DNA of 64,000 nucleotides from an uncultured Aliiroseovarius sp. Its GTDB lineage: Bacteria > Pseudomonadota > Alphaproteobacteria > Rhodobacterales > Rhodobacteraceae. The DNA is taken from positions 369,595 to 433,594 of the forward strand of contig NZ_CANMFT010000004.1 of the NCBI RefSeq assembly GCF_947497285.1, read 5' to 3'. Below the pieces are notes generated by a model that worked only from the letters and a program-made list of their open reading frames with translations, did not search any database and was not told where the DNA came from. The translations under genes were made by a program, and so were the position numbers. Positions 30,644 to 39,667 of this stretch are shown in pieces (positions within the stretch are counted from its first letter, which is position 1; every line of letters starts with the position of its first letter).

Positions 30644-30961
30644 ATGGATAACCAGACCCGTATCGAGATCGAAGCCGCCGCCTTTCGCCGCCTGCAAAAG
30701 CACCTGATGGAGGACCGTCAGGACGTGCAGAATATCGACATGATGAACCTTGCGGGGTTTTGCCGGAACTGCCTGAGCCGCTGGTATCAGGAAGCGGCCA
30801 ACGAACGCGGCATCGACATGACCAAGGACGAAGGTCGCGAGGCCTATTACGGTATGCCGTATGACGACTGGAAGGCTCTGCATCAAGCCGATGCCAGCGC
30901 CGAGAAACAGGCCGCCTTTGACGTTGCCTTTCGCGAGAATGTTTTGAACGAAAAGGACTAA
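30644..30961 (+). CDS. DUF1244 domain protein
   Basis: 105 residues, DUF1244 pattern: AAAFRRLQKHLMEDRQDVQNIDMMNLAGFCRNCLSRWYQEAANERGIDMTKDEGREAYYGMPYDDWKALHQ. Conserved Cys pair in FCRNCLSRW may bind a metal. Small, probably helical, cytosolic. Function unknown. Separated from the amidohydrolase by 93 bases on the same strand; ATG at 30644 follows AAAGGACAACACC. Confidence 0.9.
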   Translation: MDNQTRIEIEAAAFRRLQKHLMEDRQDVQNIDMMNLAGFCRNCLSRWYQEAANERGIDMTKDEGREAYYGMPYDDWKALHQADASAEKQAAFDVAFRENVLNEKD

Positions 30962-31054
30962 CCTCGCTGCGCCACCCGGCCCGGATCTGCGCCCTTTTCA
31001 AGCCTGTCGGTCGGTGCCATGTTGCAACTATGAACCGACAAGAAAGGGCCCGTC

Positions 31055-31692
31055 ATGCGCCCCTCAGATCAACTTGCCGAATTTACGCGCGACGCGCTTG
31101 CCACCGGTAAAAGCCGTCAAGACATTCGCGATGCACTGTCTCAAGCTGGCTGGGCCCCGAACGAGGTCGCCGAAGCACTGGACGCTTGGGCAGATAGCGA
31201 CTTTCCGACGCCTGTTCCACGCCCACGCCCCTATGTTTCGGCGCGCGAAGCCTTTTTTATGGCATTCTGTTCGTGGCGCTTGCGATGACAGCATGGCACC
31301 TTGTGGCGCTGCTGCACAGTTTGATCGACCACTGGGTGCACGACCCGCTTGATGCTGACCAAGGGCGCTATGCGCTAAGTTCCACACGGTGGTCCATCGC
31401 CGCGTTGATCGTGTTCACACCGACATTCCTGATCTTGAACCGGCGTGTGGTGCGAGCCACCAAGGCGGATCCCGGCAAGCGTCGGTCAGGCGTACGCAAA
31501 TGGTTTGGCTATGTGACGCTGTTCCTTGCCTCCCTTTCGCTTCTGGGCGACCTGATGGCAGTGATCTATGCGCTGCTGAGCGGTGACCTATCGGTTCGCT
31601 TTATCCTAAAGGCTTTGGTCGTGGCCGGCGTCGCCGGAGCAATCTTTTTCTATTTCCGGCAAGAAGATGACGGGCGATCAGATGCAGCGTGA
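31055..31692 (+). pseudogene. DUF5671-like membrane protein gene split by a one-base frameshift
   Basis: Two frames form one protein. The first (31055 to the stop at 31288) encodes an N-terminal helical domain (DQLAEFTRDALATGKSRQDIRDALSQAGWAP) and then PYVSAREAFF, the start of the membrane domain. Reading then continues in the -1 frame as YGILFVALAMTAWHLVALLHSLIDHW, through to 31692 with about four membrane segments. The switch falls in a run of six Ts at 31253-31258; one more T would restore a single frame of about 212 codons. It could be a true mutation, a sequencing indel, or (less likely) slippage. The fold resembles DUF5671. Confidence 0.75.
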
Positions 31693-32077
31693 CACACTTG
31701 CCCCCTTGGTGATTGGCGGCTTGGTCGCTGCAGCCATCGCTGCGGGTCTTTGGGTGACTGGTGGCCCCACATCCGCCCGCGCCGAAAAGCGTGACCTTTC
31801 TCGGCTTGAAGATTTGCGGCGCCTGTCTGAATTCATCAATTGCGTCGCTCAGGAAACCAAGGAAGTCCCCGAAATGCTTGCCCCCATGGACAGCTGTGGC
31901 ACGGATCAGCCGTTTCTGGACCGGACCTCCAACGCGCATTACCGGTTCGAGAAGCTCTCTGACAAATCCTTCCGGCTGTGTGCAGATTTCGAGCGGCCCG
32001 ATCTGGTCGCTGATTATGACATTGCCGATGGCAGTTTGGACCGTGCAAGTGGTTGCATCAGGATGAATTTGCGCTAG
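31667..32077 (+). CDS. Secreted or membrane-anchored small protein, unknown function
   Basis: 136 residues (or 131 from ATG 31682). A single hydrophobic segment near the N-terminus (LAPLVIGGLVAAAIAAGLWV) acts as signal or anchor; the rest is soluble with cysteines in NCVAQE, DSCGTD, LCADFE and SGCIRM that could form two disulfides. Overlaps the 3' end of the frameshifted DUF5671-like gene by 26 bases (or 11), so the two were translationally coupled. No family recognised. Confidence 0.75.
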   Translation: MTGDQMQRDTLAPLVIGGLVAAAIAAGLWVTGGPTSARAEKRDLSRLEDLRRLSEFINCVAQETKEVPEMLAPMDSCGTDQPFLDRTSNAHYRFEKLSDKSFRLCADFERPDLVADYDIADGSLDRASGCIRMNLR

Positions 32078-32124
32078 CGATCAGCCATGGGCAGACCGCG
32101 TTGACTGTGGGATGCCCCTTCGGG

Positions 32125-32979
32125 TCAAACGGCTTTCTTGAGGCTTTCATCCAGATAGATTTCGCGCAGGCGCAATGCGACCTTGCCCGGCGTGCCGTCA
32201 CCCAGCGCTTTCCCGTCAACCTCGACAACCGGCATCACGAAAGCCGACGCAGAGGTAAAGAATGCCTCGTCCGCGTTCTGTGCTTCTTCGATCGTGAAAC
32301 TGCGTTCTTCGATCTCCATCTGCGCCTCTTCGGCAAAGCGCAGAACGGCCGCACGCGTAATTCCGTGCAGAATATCCTTGGACAAGGCGCGGGTGATGAT
32401 CTTGCCGTCTTTCACGATATAGACGTTGTTCGACGTGCCTTCGGTCACGTAGCCATCTTCGACCAGCCACGCATCATCTGCCCCTGCCGCCTTGGCCATC
32501 ATTTTTCCCATCGACGGGTAAAGCAGCTGCACCGTCTTTATGTCGCGCCGGCCCCAGCGGATATCCTCGATCGAAATCACCTTCGCGGGGTTCACGGTCG
32601 ATGCCAGTCCCGGCTTGGACTGCGTGAACAGCACGATGGTGGGTTTCACCTCGGCAGGATCTGGGAAGACGAAATCACGATCAGCCGCTGCCCCGCGCGA
32701 GATCTGCAGATAAACCAGACCTTCGTCGATCCCGTTCAGACGCACCAATTCGCGGTGCACAGCCAACAGCTCGTCCTTGGATATCGGGTTGTCCATCCCA
32801 AGCTCGCCCAGCGACCGCGCCAAGCGTACGGCATGACCGTCAAAGTCGATCAACTTGCCGCCAAGAACGCTGGTGACCTCGTAGACGGCATCAGCAAACA
32901 GGAACCCACGGTCGAAGATCGAAACACTGGCCTCGGTTTCAGGCAGATAATCTCCGTTTACGTATACGGTGCGGGTCAT
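32125..32979 (-). CDS. D-amino-acid transaminase (class IV PLP aminotransferase)
   Basis: 284 residues, typical for D-amino-acid/branched-chain class IV transaminases. The start RTVYVNGDYLPETEASVSIFDRGFLFADAVYEVTSVLGG, the PLP-lysine region (RRDIKTVQLLYPSMGK) and VTEGTSNNVYIVKDGKIITR are all present. It would swap amino groups between D-amino acids and 2-oxoacids, for example D-alanine and 2-oxoglutarate giving D-glutamate. Ten bases downstream of dgcA, so it is in that operon, which supports a D-amino-acid role over a branched-chain one. Start at 32979 has GGAGACACCC upstream. Confidence 0.88.
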   Translation of the reverse strand: MTRTVYVNGDYLPETEASVSIFDRGFLFADAVYEVTSVLGGKLIDFDGHAVRLARSLGELGMDNPISKDELLAVHRELVRLNGIDEGLVYLQISRGAAADRDFVFPDPAEVKPTIVLFTQSKPGLASTVNPAKVISIEDIRWGRRDIKTVQLLYPSMGKMMAKAAGADDAWLVEDGYVTEGTSNNVYIVKDGKIITRALSKDILHGITRAAVLRFAEEAQMEIEERSFTIEEAQNADEAFFTSASAFVMPVVEVDGKALGDGTPGKVALRLREIYLDESLKKAV

Positions 32980-32989
32980 GGGTGTCTCC

Positions 32990-33955
32990 TTATCCCCAGA
33001 GTGCGGCCTTGGGCGGATGCACCCCGGCGGCGTCGAATTCAAGCGGTTCGTCACGGTCTTCGGCCAGAAGAAGCGGTCCGTCAAGGTCTGTCACCAACGC
33101 GCCTTGGGCCACCAGTGTCGCCGGCGCCATGGCAAGGCTTGACCCGACCATGCACCCGACCATGACCTTGTAGCCTTCGGCAAGAGCTTGATCGCGCAAG
33201 GCCAGCGCCTCGGTCAGACCACCAGTCTTGTCGAGTTTGATGTTCACCACATCGTATTTGCCTTTCAGGCCCGGCAGGCTGGCACGATCATGGCAGCTTT
33301 CATCGGCACAGACGGGAACGGGGCGGTCCATGCCGATCAAGGCATCATCTTCACCGGCTGGCAGCGGCTGTTCGACCAGTTGCACACCAAGGCGCACCAG
33401 ATGCGGCGCAAGGTCGGCATAGACCCCAGCGGTCCAGCCCTCATTGGCGTCGACAATGATACGGGACTTGGGCGCACCGGCGCGCACAGCCTCAAGCCGT
33501 GCCATGTCATCTGGCGTTCCAAGCTTGATCTTCAGCAGCGGGCGATGCGCATGCTTGGCCGCCTGAGCCTGCATCGTGGCTGGATCGGCAAGCGATAGGG
33601 TGTAGGCGGTGATTTCGGGTCGAGGGGCTGCAAGACCTGCCAGATCCCACACTCGTTTCCCGGCCCGCTTCGCTTCAATATCCCACAGCGCGCAATCAAC
33701 GGCATTGCGCGCTGCCCCGGCGGGCAAAAGATCATAGAGGTCTTGGCGGGTGAGATTGGAGGGTAGCCCCTCGATCTCAGCCCGCACGCTCTCCAGCGTT
33801 TCATCATAGCGCGCATAGGGAACACATTCGCCCCACCCCTGCTGACCCCCATCCGAAATGCGGACTGTCAGCACCCTCGCCTCGGTCCGCGACCCGCGCG
33901 AGATCGTAAAGACCTCGGCCAGTCTGAAAACATCGGCCGTTACGGAAATATCCAC
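32990..33955 (-). CDS. dgcA: N-acetyl-D-glutamate racemase DgcA
   Basis: 321 residues, enolase superfamily (dipeptide-epimerase-like). Catalytic residues in place: Lys142 and Lys144 (LLKIKLG), metal ligands Asp169 (IIVDANEGW), Glu195 (QLVEQPL) and Asp218 (CADESCHD), and Lys240 (VVNIKLDKTGG). DgcA converts N-acetyl-D-glutamate to the L form in the DgcN/DgcA D-glutamate pathway of marine bacteria. The family assignment rests on its dgcN neighbour; without that it would be a generic epimerase. Start is GTG. Confidence 0.88.
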   Translation of the reverse strand: MDISVTADVFRLAEVFTISRGSRTEARVLTVRISDGGQQGWGECVPYARYDETLESVRAEIEGLPSNLTRQDLYDLLPAGAARNAVDCALWDIEAKRAGKRVWDLAGLAAPRPEITAYTLSLADPATMQAQAAKHAHRPLLKIKLGTPDDMARLEAVRAGAPKSRIIVDANEGWTAGVYADLAPHLVRLGVQLVEQPLPAGEDDALIGMDRPVPVCADESCHDRASLPGLKGKYDVVNIKLDKTGGLTEALALRDQALAEGYKVMVGCMVGSSLAMAPATLVAQGALVTDLDGPLLLAEDRDEPLEFDAAGVHPPKAALWG

Positions 33956-34030
33956 GCGATCACCCCTTTCCGGTTCTGCAACTACCAGACCAAGCGAGGC
34001 TATCGCGACCCCGGATCTGGCTGCATAACT

Positions 34031-35032
34031 CTATATCGCGGCCAACGCATCCACCAGCCGCCCTGCGCCCTGACGGAAGGGATCAACAGTTGGCAAGCCC
34101 ATACGCGCCTCTGTTTCTGCCAGATAGGCCATCGCCTCATCATCGCTCATGTGCTGGGTATTGACCGAGATGCCGATGACCTGACAGTCCGGGTTGGCAA
34201 CCCGTGCAAGCGCCAGCGCCGTGTCACGAAGCGTTTCCAGCGACGGGAGCTGATACCCCGGCAGACCCCGCATATGGGAGCGGGTCGGCTCGTGGCTCAG
34301 GATCAGGGCATCGGGCTGTCCGCCGTGGATCAATGCCATTGTCACGCCGGAATAAGATACGTGGAACAGGCTGCCTTGGCCTTCAATCAAATCCCAGTGG
34401 TCGGCGTCATTGTCAGGCGAGATATATTCGACCGATCCCGCCATGAAATCGGCAACGACCGCATCCAAAGGAACGCCATCGCCGGTGATCAGAATACCCG
34501 TCTGTCCGGTCGCCCGGAACGTCGCCTTCATGCCACGTTTCTGCATTTCAGCATCCATTGCCAGCGCCGTATACATCTTGCCAACGGAACAATCGGTGCC
34601 CACTGCAAGGCAACGCTTGCCCGAGCGCTTCTCGCCATTGGCAATAGGGTAGTCCACTTCTGGCACGCGCACATCATGCAAATCGCGCCCGCAGGCTTCT
34701 GCGACGGCGACCAGGTCGGGTTCGTTGCTCAGCAAATTGTGCAGACCCGAGGCAAGATCGAACCCCTCCTCCAACGCCATCACAAGCACCTTCTTCCAGG
34801 CTTGCGAGATGACGCCGCCGCGGTTGGCCACGCCGATCACAAGCGTTTTGGCGCCCGCGGCTTTGGCGTCAGCCAATGTCATGTCCGTCAAGCCAAGGTC
34901 GGCCTTGCAGCCCTCCATCCGGTATTGGCCCACCGCGTTTTCGGGGCGCCAATCCTTGATGCCTTGCGCAACTTTCGCGGCAAGTTGGTCGGGCGCATCG
35001 CCCAGAAACAGAAGATATGGTGTCTTGATCAT
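34031..35032 (-). CDS. dgcN: D-glutamate N-acetyltransferase DgcN (DUF1611)
   Basis: 333 residues of the DUF1611 family: N-terminal Rossmann-like domain (YLLFLGDAPDQLAAKVAQGI, TLVIGVANRGG), then a P-loop-like GTDCSVGKMYTALAMDAEMQKRG, and ISPDNDADHWDLIEGQGSLFH. In marine Proteobacteria DgcN acetylates D-glutamate and DgcA racemises the product. Here dgcN, dgcA and the D-transaminase lie on one strand with gaps of 74 and 10 bases. Divergent from mcl1 across 282 bases. Confidence 0.92.
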   Translation of the reverse strand: MIKTPYLLFLGDAPDQLAAKVAQGIKDWRPENAVGQYRMEGCKADLGLTDMTLADAKAAGAKTLVIGVANRGGVISQAWKKVLVMALEEGFDLASGLHNLLSNEPDLVAVAEACGRDLHDVRVPEVDYPIANGEKRSGKRCLAVGTDCSVGKMYTALAMDAEMQKRGMKATFRATGQTGILITGDGVPLDAVVADFMAGSVEYISPDNDADHWDLIEGQGSLFHVSYSGVTMALIHGGQPDALILSHEPTRSHMRGLPGYQLPSLETLRDTALALARVANPDCQVIGISVNTQHMSDDEAMAYLAETEARMGLPTVDPFRQGAGRLVDALAAI

Positions 35033-35314
35033 GCTCGCGTCCCCTTTGCTGAATTCTATGGGATAATTCCCGAAACATCCGCGTAATTTGTTGCGATTTC
35101 ACCGCAATGTACTTTCAGTTTCGAATTTTTGCCCGTGGATAATTTGAATTATAGAATTTTCTTCGGTGGCTTCTTCAGGCCAAGCAAGAATCCCAACACC
35201 CAGACGCTGCCCTGCGGCATTTTTCTGCGAGAGCAAAACGCGCTTGCGGTTGGGTTGGTAATTTAATAACGATCATCATCAGAAAATCGCAACTTCATTA
35301 CCGAAAGGCCCGCC

Positions 35315-36274
35315 ATGTCCTTCCGCATCCAACCAGCCGCCCCCGCCCGTCCAAACCGTTGCCAGTTGTTTGGACCGGGGTCGAACATCAAGCTGTTCCC
35401 AAAGATGGCAGCCTCAGCCGCAGATGTGATCAACCTTGATCTGGAAGACAGCGTTGCACCGTCCGACAAGGACGCGGCCCGTGCCAATATCATCGAAGCC
35501 CTGAACACAATTGATTGGGGCACAAAGTATATGTCTGTTCGCATCAACGGACTGGACACGCCCTATTGGTATCGCGACGTGGTGGACCTGCTGGAACAGG
35601 CGGGGGACCGTCTGGACCAGATCATGATCCCGAAAGTGGGGTGTGCCGAAGATGTCTATGCCGTCGATGCGCTGGTCACGGCGATTGAAGCCGCAAAGGG
35701 ACGTAAAAAACCGGTTTCTTTCGAGGTAATCATCGAATCCGCTGCCGGCATCGCGCATGTCGAAGCCATCGCCGCATCGTCCCCGCGCCTACAAGCGATG
35801 AGCCTGGGTGCGGCTGATTTTGCGGCCTCGATGGGGATGCAAACCACTGGGATTGGCGGCACGCAGGAGAACTACTACATGCTGCGTGATGGCGAAAAAC
35901 ACTGGTCCGACCCGTGGCACTGGGCGCAAGCCGCTATCGTCGCCGCCTGCCGCACCCATGGGGTGTTGCCGGTTGATGGGCCATTTGGCGACTTCTCGGA
36001 TGACGACGGCTATATCGCGCAAGCCAAACGCTCTGCCACGCTGGGCATGGTCGGCAAATGGGCGATCCACCCCAAACAGATCGCTCTGGCCAACGACGTG
36101 TTTACCCCTTCAGATGAAGCCGTGGCTGAGGCGCGCGAAATCCTTGCCGCGATGGAGCAGGCCAAGGCCAACGGCGAAGGTGCGACGGTCTACAAGGGTC
36201 GCCTTGTCGATATCGCTTCGATCAAGCAGGCCGAGGTGATCGTGGCGCAGTCTGAACTGATCGCGAACGGTTAA
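35315..36274 (+). CDS. mcl1: L-malyl-CoA/beta-methylmalyl-CoA lyase
   Basis: 319 residues, HpcH/HpaI-CitE superfamily TIM barrel. Start MSFRIQPAAPARPNRCQLFGPGSNIKLFPKMAASAADVINLDLEDSVAP, then the CoA-site RINGLDTPYWYRDV, the Mg-binding Glu in VIIESAAGIAHVEAI, and the end MVGKWAIHPKQIALANDVFTP. It cleaves malyl-CoA and beta-methylmalyl-CoA in the ethylmalonyl-CoA pathway that replaces the glyoxylate shunt in Rhodobacter relatives. The 282-base upstream gap is AT-rich, with inverted GAATTCTAT/ATAGAATTT elements. Confidence 0.95.
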   Translation: MSFRIQPAAPARPNRCQLFGPGSNIKLFPKMAASAADVINLDLEDSVAPSDKDAARANIIEALNTIDWGTKYMSVRINGLDTPYWYRDVVDLLEQAGDRLDQIMIPKVGCAEDVYAVDALVTAIEAAKGRKKPVSFEVIIESAAGIAHVEAIAASSPRLQAMSLGAADFAASMGMQTTGIGGTQENYYMLRDGEKHWSDPWHWAQAAIVAACRTHGVLPVDGPFGDFSDDDGYIAQAKRSATLGMVGKWAIHPKQIALANDVFTPSDEAVAEAREILAAMEQAKANGEGATVYKGRLVDIASIKQAEVIVAQSELIANG

Positions 36275-36298
36275 GCCCGCCCAAAGAAAAATTCGGGA

Positions 36299-36326
36299 AA
36301 GCCCCGCCAACGCGGGGCTTTTTTCT
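36299..36326 (+). terminator. Rho-independent terminator after mcl1
   Basis: AAGCCCCG / CGGGGCTT hairpin with TTTTTTC tail, 25 bases after the stop codon. Confidence 0.88.
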
Positions 36327-36446
36327 TTGGGCCAACCTGTCGCAGGGCAACTGGTCGCATGGGGATGCACGAATTTCCAAATATACTCCAGATGGGCCGT
36401 GACGAAGTCCGAAAAGGGGACGCATCCCTTTGATGAGAGTGAAACG

Positions 36447-36875
36447 ATGAAACCATTATTTCTTGCCACAGCCCTGACCTTGGGCCTGTCTGGCGCAGCC
36501 ATGGCGCAAATGCAGCCCTCGAACCCTGCTGAAACCGGCTTGTCGCGCCCGGTGATCCAACTGACCGGGTTCTTGGCCAAAAGCATGGACGAGCTGGAAC
36601 TTGACGACGCCCAGCGCGCGGATGTGAAAAACTGGGTCGAAACGATGCCCGCACAACGCAAAGCGTTGGAGGGTGAAACCGTCAGCTTGCGCGCCGCTTT
36701 GCGCAAAGCGATTGTTGACGGCGCCCCGACAGACGAACGCCAAGCCATCGCAGACAAGATCGGCGCGAATGAAGTCAAGCTGGTGATGATGCGGTCGGCT
36801 TGCGTCGATCACTGGCGCGCGGTGTTGTCCGAAGCGCAGTTTGCACAGCTTTTGAAGATTGCTGGCGTTTCCTGA
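36447..36875 (+). CDS. Periplasmic helical protein, CpxP/Spy-like pattern
   Basis: 142 residues from ATG 36447. Signal peptide MKPLFLATALTLGLSGAAMAQ, then a helical body: LTGFLAKSMDELELDDAQRADVKNWVETMPAQRKALEGETVSLRAALRKAIVD, ending AVLSEAQFAQLL. Paired helices with the LxxEQxxxL-like C-terminal segment recall periplasmic metal-sensor or Spy/CpxP chaperones, but the LTxxQ signature is not clear, so this is a resemblance only. It stands alone between mcl1 and accA. Confidence 0.75.
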   Translation: MKPLFLATALTLGLSGAAMAQMQPSNPAETGLSRPVIQLTGFLAKSMDELELDDAQRADVKNWVETMPAQRKALEGETVSLRAALRKAIVDGAPTDERQAIADKIGANEVKLVMMRSACVDHWRAVLSEAQFAQLLKIAGVS

Positions 36876-36986
36876 CTGATCAGATGGGCGGGCGACCAAC
36901 ATCGCCCGTCCAACATGCCTGCCCCAGTTGCAATGCCGCGCTGCAAGCGGCATATAGCTAGGGACGAAACGTAATCAGGCAGAGCC

Positions 36987-37952
36987 ATGACCAACTATCT
37001 TGAGTTCGAAAAACCGCTGGCAGAAATCGAAGGCAAAGCCGAAGAATTACGCGCTCTTGCCCGCGCCAACGAAGAGATGGATGTCGAAGGCGAGGCCGCA
37101 GGTCTGGATGCCAAAGCCGCAAAGCTTTTGACCGAGCTTTACGCCGACTTGTCACCGTGGCGCAAATGTCAGGTCGCCCGTCACCCGGATCGCCCGCACT
37201 GCAAGGATTACATCGAAGCCCTGTTTACCGAATACACACCGCTGGCAGGCGACCGGAACTTTGCCGATGATCACGCCGTAATGGGCGGGCTTGCGCGGCT
37301 TGGCGACATCCCTGTCGTGGTGATGGGGCAGGAAAAGGGTAACGACACCAAATCGCGGATTGAACGCAACTTTGGCATGGCGCGCCCGGAAGGATATCGC
37401 AAAGTGATCCGTCTGATGGATTTGGCCGACCGCTTTGGCCTGCCCATCGTCATGCTGGTCGACACCCCCGGCGCCTATCCCGGCAAAGGGGCCGAAGAAC
37501 GCGGCCAATCCGAGGCCATCGCCCGCTCAACCGAACGCAGCCTGAGCGTGAAGTCCCCGGTCATTTCAGTGATCATCGGTGAAGGTGGGTCTGGCGGCGC
37601 GGTCGCTCTGGCCACCGCAAACACGGTGATGATGCTGGAACATTCGATCTATTCGGTCATCAGTCCGGAAGGCTGTGCCTCGATCCTGTGGAAAGACGCC
37701 GAAAAGATGCGCGAAGCCGCTGAGGCGCTGCGCCTGACGGCACAAGACCTGAAGCAGTTGGGCGTGATCGACCAGATCATTCCCGAACCCAAAGGGGGGG
37801 CGCAACGCGGGCGCAGCGAAGCCATCGCCGCTGTCGGCAAGGCCATTGAAGCCGAACTGAAGGTCCTGAAGAAACGGCAAAAAGGCGACGCGCTTATGAA
37901 AGAGCGGCGCGAGAAATTCCTGAAAATGGGCGAAAAAGGATTGGCAGCCTAA
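36987..37952 (+). CDS. accA: Acetyl-CoA carboxylase carboxyltransferase subunit alpha
   Basis: 321 residues, normal length. N-terminal helical region ([22 protein letters not shown]), then the carboxyltransferase core with DNA-of-family segments [72 protein letters not shown] and [41 protein letters not shown]. Pairs with AccD, encoded 23 kb away at 13431, as is usual in alphaproteobacteria. Confidence 0.97.
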   Translation: MTNYLEFEKPLAEIEGKAEELRALARANEEMDVEGEAAGLDAKAAKLLTELYADLSPWRKCQVARHPDRPHCKDYIEALFTEYTPLAGDRNFADDHAVMGGLARLGDIPVVVMGQEKGNDTKSRIERNFGMARPEGYRKVIRLMDLADRFGLPIVMLVDTPGAYPGKGAEERGQSEAIARSTERSLSVKSPVISVIIGEGGSGGAVALATANTVMMLEHSIYSVISPEGCASILWKDAEKMREAAEALRLTAQDLKQLGVIDQIIPEPKGGAQRGRSEAIAAVGKAIEAELKVLKKRQKGDALMKERREKFLKMGEKGLAA

Positions 37953-37974
37953 GCGGGCGCAGAAGGAAGACCCC

Positions 37975-38313
37975 TTGGACTGGAAAGCATTTCTTGCCGA
38001 AATCGAAGGCAACACCAATCATCTTGCCAAAGATATTCCCGCAACGATGAAGGGTTTTGCCCAGATGGCCGCTGCCGCCAAGACCGACGGTGCCCTAAGC
38101 GAGAAAACCAAAGAATTCATCGCACTTGGCATCGCCATCTCGACCCGCTGCGACAGTTGTATCGGTTTTCATGTGCGCTCACTGGTGCGGCTTGGCGCGA
38201 CGCTTGACGAATTGAACGAAGCTCTGGCGATGGCGTCCTATATGGGCGGCGGCCCGTCGATCGCCTATAGCGCCAAAGCGCGCGAGGCGTTTGAGCAGTT
38301 CAGCGCAGGCTAA
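37975..38313 (+). CDS. Carboxymuconolactone decarboxylase family (AhpD-like) protein
   Basis: 112 residues, starting at TTG 37975 with AGAAGGAAG just before it. Catalytic-type motif CDSCIGFHVRSLVRLGAT (Cys-x2-Cys-x3-His) as in AhpD-like disulfide reductases, then NEALAMASYMGGGPSIAYSAKAREAFE. Probably a small redox or peroxide-protective enzyme. It follows accA by 22 bases, so they share a transcript. Confidence 0.9.
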   Translation: MDWKAFLAEIEGNTNHLAKDIPATMKGFAQMAAAAKTDGALSEKTKEFIALGIAISTRCDSCIGFHVRSLVRLGATLDELNEALAMASYMGGGPSIAYSAKAREAFEQFSAG

Positions 38314-38330
38314 GGCACCCGCGCGTGTCA

Positions 38331-38939
38331 TTACCACATGGTCGACTTGGCTCTATCTGGCCATTCTTTGTCATAGGCTTCGCCGCCAAATTCCCCGGCA
38401 CTCATTTCTTTCAGCATATCTCCAATACTAGGAAGATCGCTGCTTTCATCACCAGCGGTCCAAAGCTGTGACCGCATGACCGCTTTTGCACATTGAACAT
38501 AAATCTCGTTTATTCGGATCACGGTAACTGTTTGGGGTTGTTTGTCCCCTTTTATGAACCGCGCGCGCAAAGCTTCGTCCGCGGTCAGTCGGGCTTCTCC
38601 ATTTACCCGCACCACATTCGTTGATCCCGGTACCATGAACATAACTGATACACGGGGGTCACGAACGATATTGCGCAGGCTGTCAATGCGATTGTTCCCA
38701 CGCCAATCCGGAAGGGCCAGTGTCTGCGGGTCAAGGATAGCGACCACGGGGCCGTCATCACCCCGTGGGGTGCCATCAGTGCCTTCGGGTCCAACCGTAG
38801 ACAGTACGCAGAAACGAGATGCCTCGATCCATTTGCGATAGGTTGGCGTCAGGTGATCTGCGACCTTGATCAACGATCCTTTGCTCGGGGCACCATAGAG
38901 CGCTTCAAGGCCCTCGACCGAGTTTAGATAGTCCATCAT
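38331..38939 (-). CDS. FMN-binding PPOX-type flavoprotein (MSMEG_1061-like)
   Basis: 202 residues of the pyridoxamine-5'-phosphate oxidase-like fold: SRFCVLSTVGPEGTDGTPRGDDGPVVAILDPQTLALPDWRGNNRIDSLRNIVRDPRVSVMFMVPG then IRINEIYVQCAKAVMRSQLW. The RGNN/R-x-x-D-S-L-R-N segment is typical of the MSMEG_1061 subfamily. It probably binds FMN or F420; the reaction is unknown. Overlaps plsC by four bases on the same strand. Confidence 0.88.
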   Translation of the reverse strand: MMDYLNSVEGLEALYGAPSKGSLIKVADHLTPTYRKWIEASRFCVLSTVGPEGTDGTPRGDDGPVVAILDPQTLALPDWRGNNRIDSLRNIVRDPRVSVMFMVPGSTNVVRVNGEARLTADEALRARFIKGDKQPQTVTVIRINEIYVQCAKAVMRSQLWTAGDESSDLPSIGDMLKEMSAGEFGGEAYDKEWPDRAKSTMW

Positions 38940-39667
38940 AGCTCCACCTTCAGCCCCGCCTCTTGCATCAGCGCGTTTGAGCCGGTTTCGACGACATCCT
39001 CAAGGCGTTCCATGAACTCGGCCAGTTCCAGGCCCGGCTCGATGCGCGGGTGAAACTCGACAACCGCGAGTCCCGGATAGCGCATGATGCCATGCCGTTT
39101 CCAGAACACCCCAACATTGGTCGATGCGGGCACACAGGGCTGGCCCGTTTCGCGATACAGCACCCCGGTTCCAACCTTATAGGGCTTCTTGGCCCCCGCC
39201 GCGACGCGTGTGCCTTGTGGGAAAATCACCAACTGCCCGGGTGTGGGGCTAGAGCGGACGGCCTCAACCATCTGTTTGATCGCCTGCCCGCGTTTGCCAC
39301 GATCAACGGGAACGCTGTTGGTATAATTGGCGTAAATCCCGATCACCGGCGCCCACATAAGCTGCTTTTTCAGAATGTATTTTGGCGCAGGCAGGGCGCT
39401 TGCAATCAGGATGATGTCAAAGAAGCTTTGATGCTTGGCACCAATGATCACCTCGTCCGTTGGCGGCTCGCCCCGGATTTCCGAGCTTAGCCCGATCATC
39501 CACGACGCGGTCCAACGCACCCAATGGCAATAGCTGTGAATGGCAACCATCGCATATTTCTTGTTGAACCAGATCAGCGGGACAAAACCAAACCCGATGA
39601 TCCCCAACATGACATACATCTGGATAATGAAGGCAACCGAGCGAAGCCATTGAATAACGTGACGCAT
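38936..39667 (-). CDS. plsC: 1-acyl-sn-glycerol-3-phosphate acyltransferase
   Basis: 243 residues with an N-terminal membrane anchor (SVAFIIQMYVMLGIIGFGFVPLIWF). Active-site HxxxxD as KHQSFFDII, glycerol-phosphate binding FPQGTR, and the later GQPCVPASTNVG segment. It makes phosphatidic acid from lysophosphatidate for phospholipid synthesis. The ftsX stop overlaps its ATG as TGATG, so it is coupled to ftsEX. Start at 39667 has CAGGAG upstream. Confidence 0.94.
   Translation of the reverse strand: MRHVIQWLRSVAFIIQMYVMLGIIGFGFVPLIWFNKKYAMVAIHSYCHWVRWTASWMIGLSSEIRGEPPTDEVIIGAKHQSFFDIILIASALPAPKYILKKQLMWAPVIGIYANYTNSVPVDRGKRGQAIKQMVEAVRSSPTPGQLVIFPQGTRVAAGAKKPYKVGTGVLYRETGQPCVPASTNVGVFWKRHGIMRYPGLAVVEFHPRIEPGLELAEFMERLEDVVETGSNALMQEAGLKVEL

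Noticed and set aside
31253-31258. Programmed -1 frameshift at T6
   Set aside because: The zero-frame codons are GCC TTT TTT ATG, so the P-site tRNA would re-pair on CTT with a first-base mismatch. A simple one-base deletion or sequencing error is the simpler reading.
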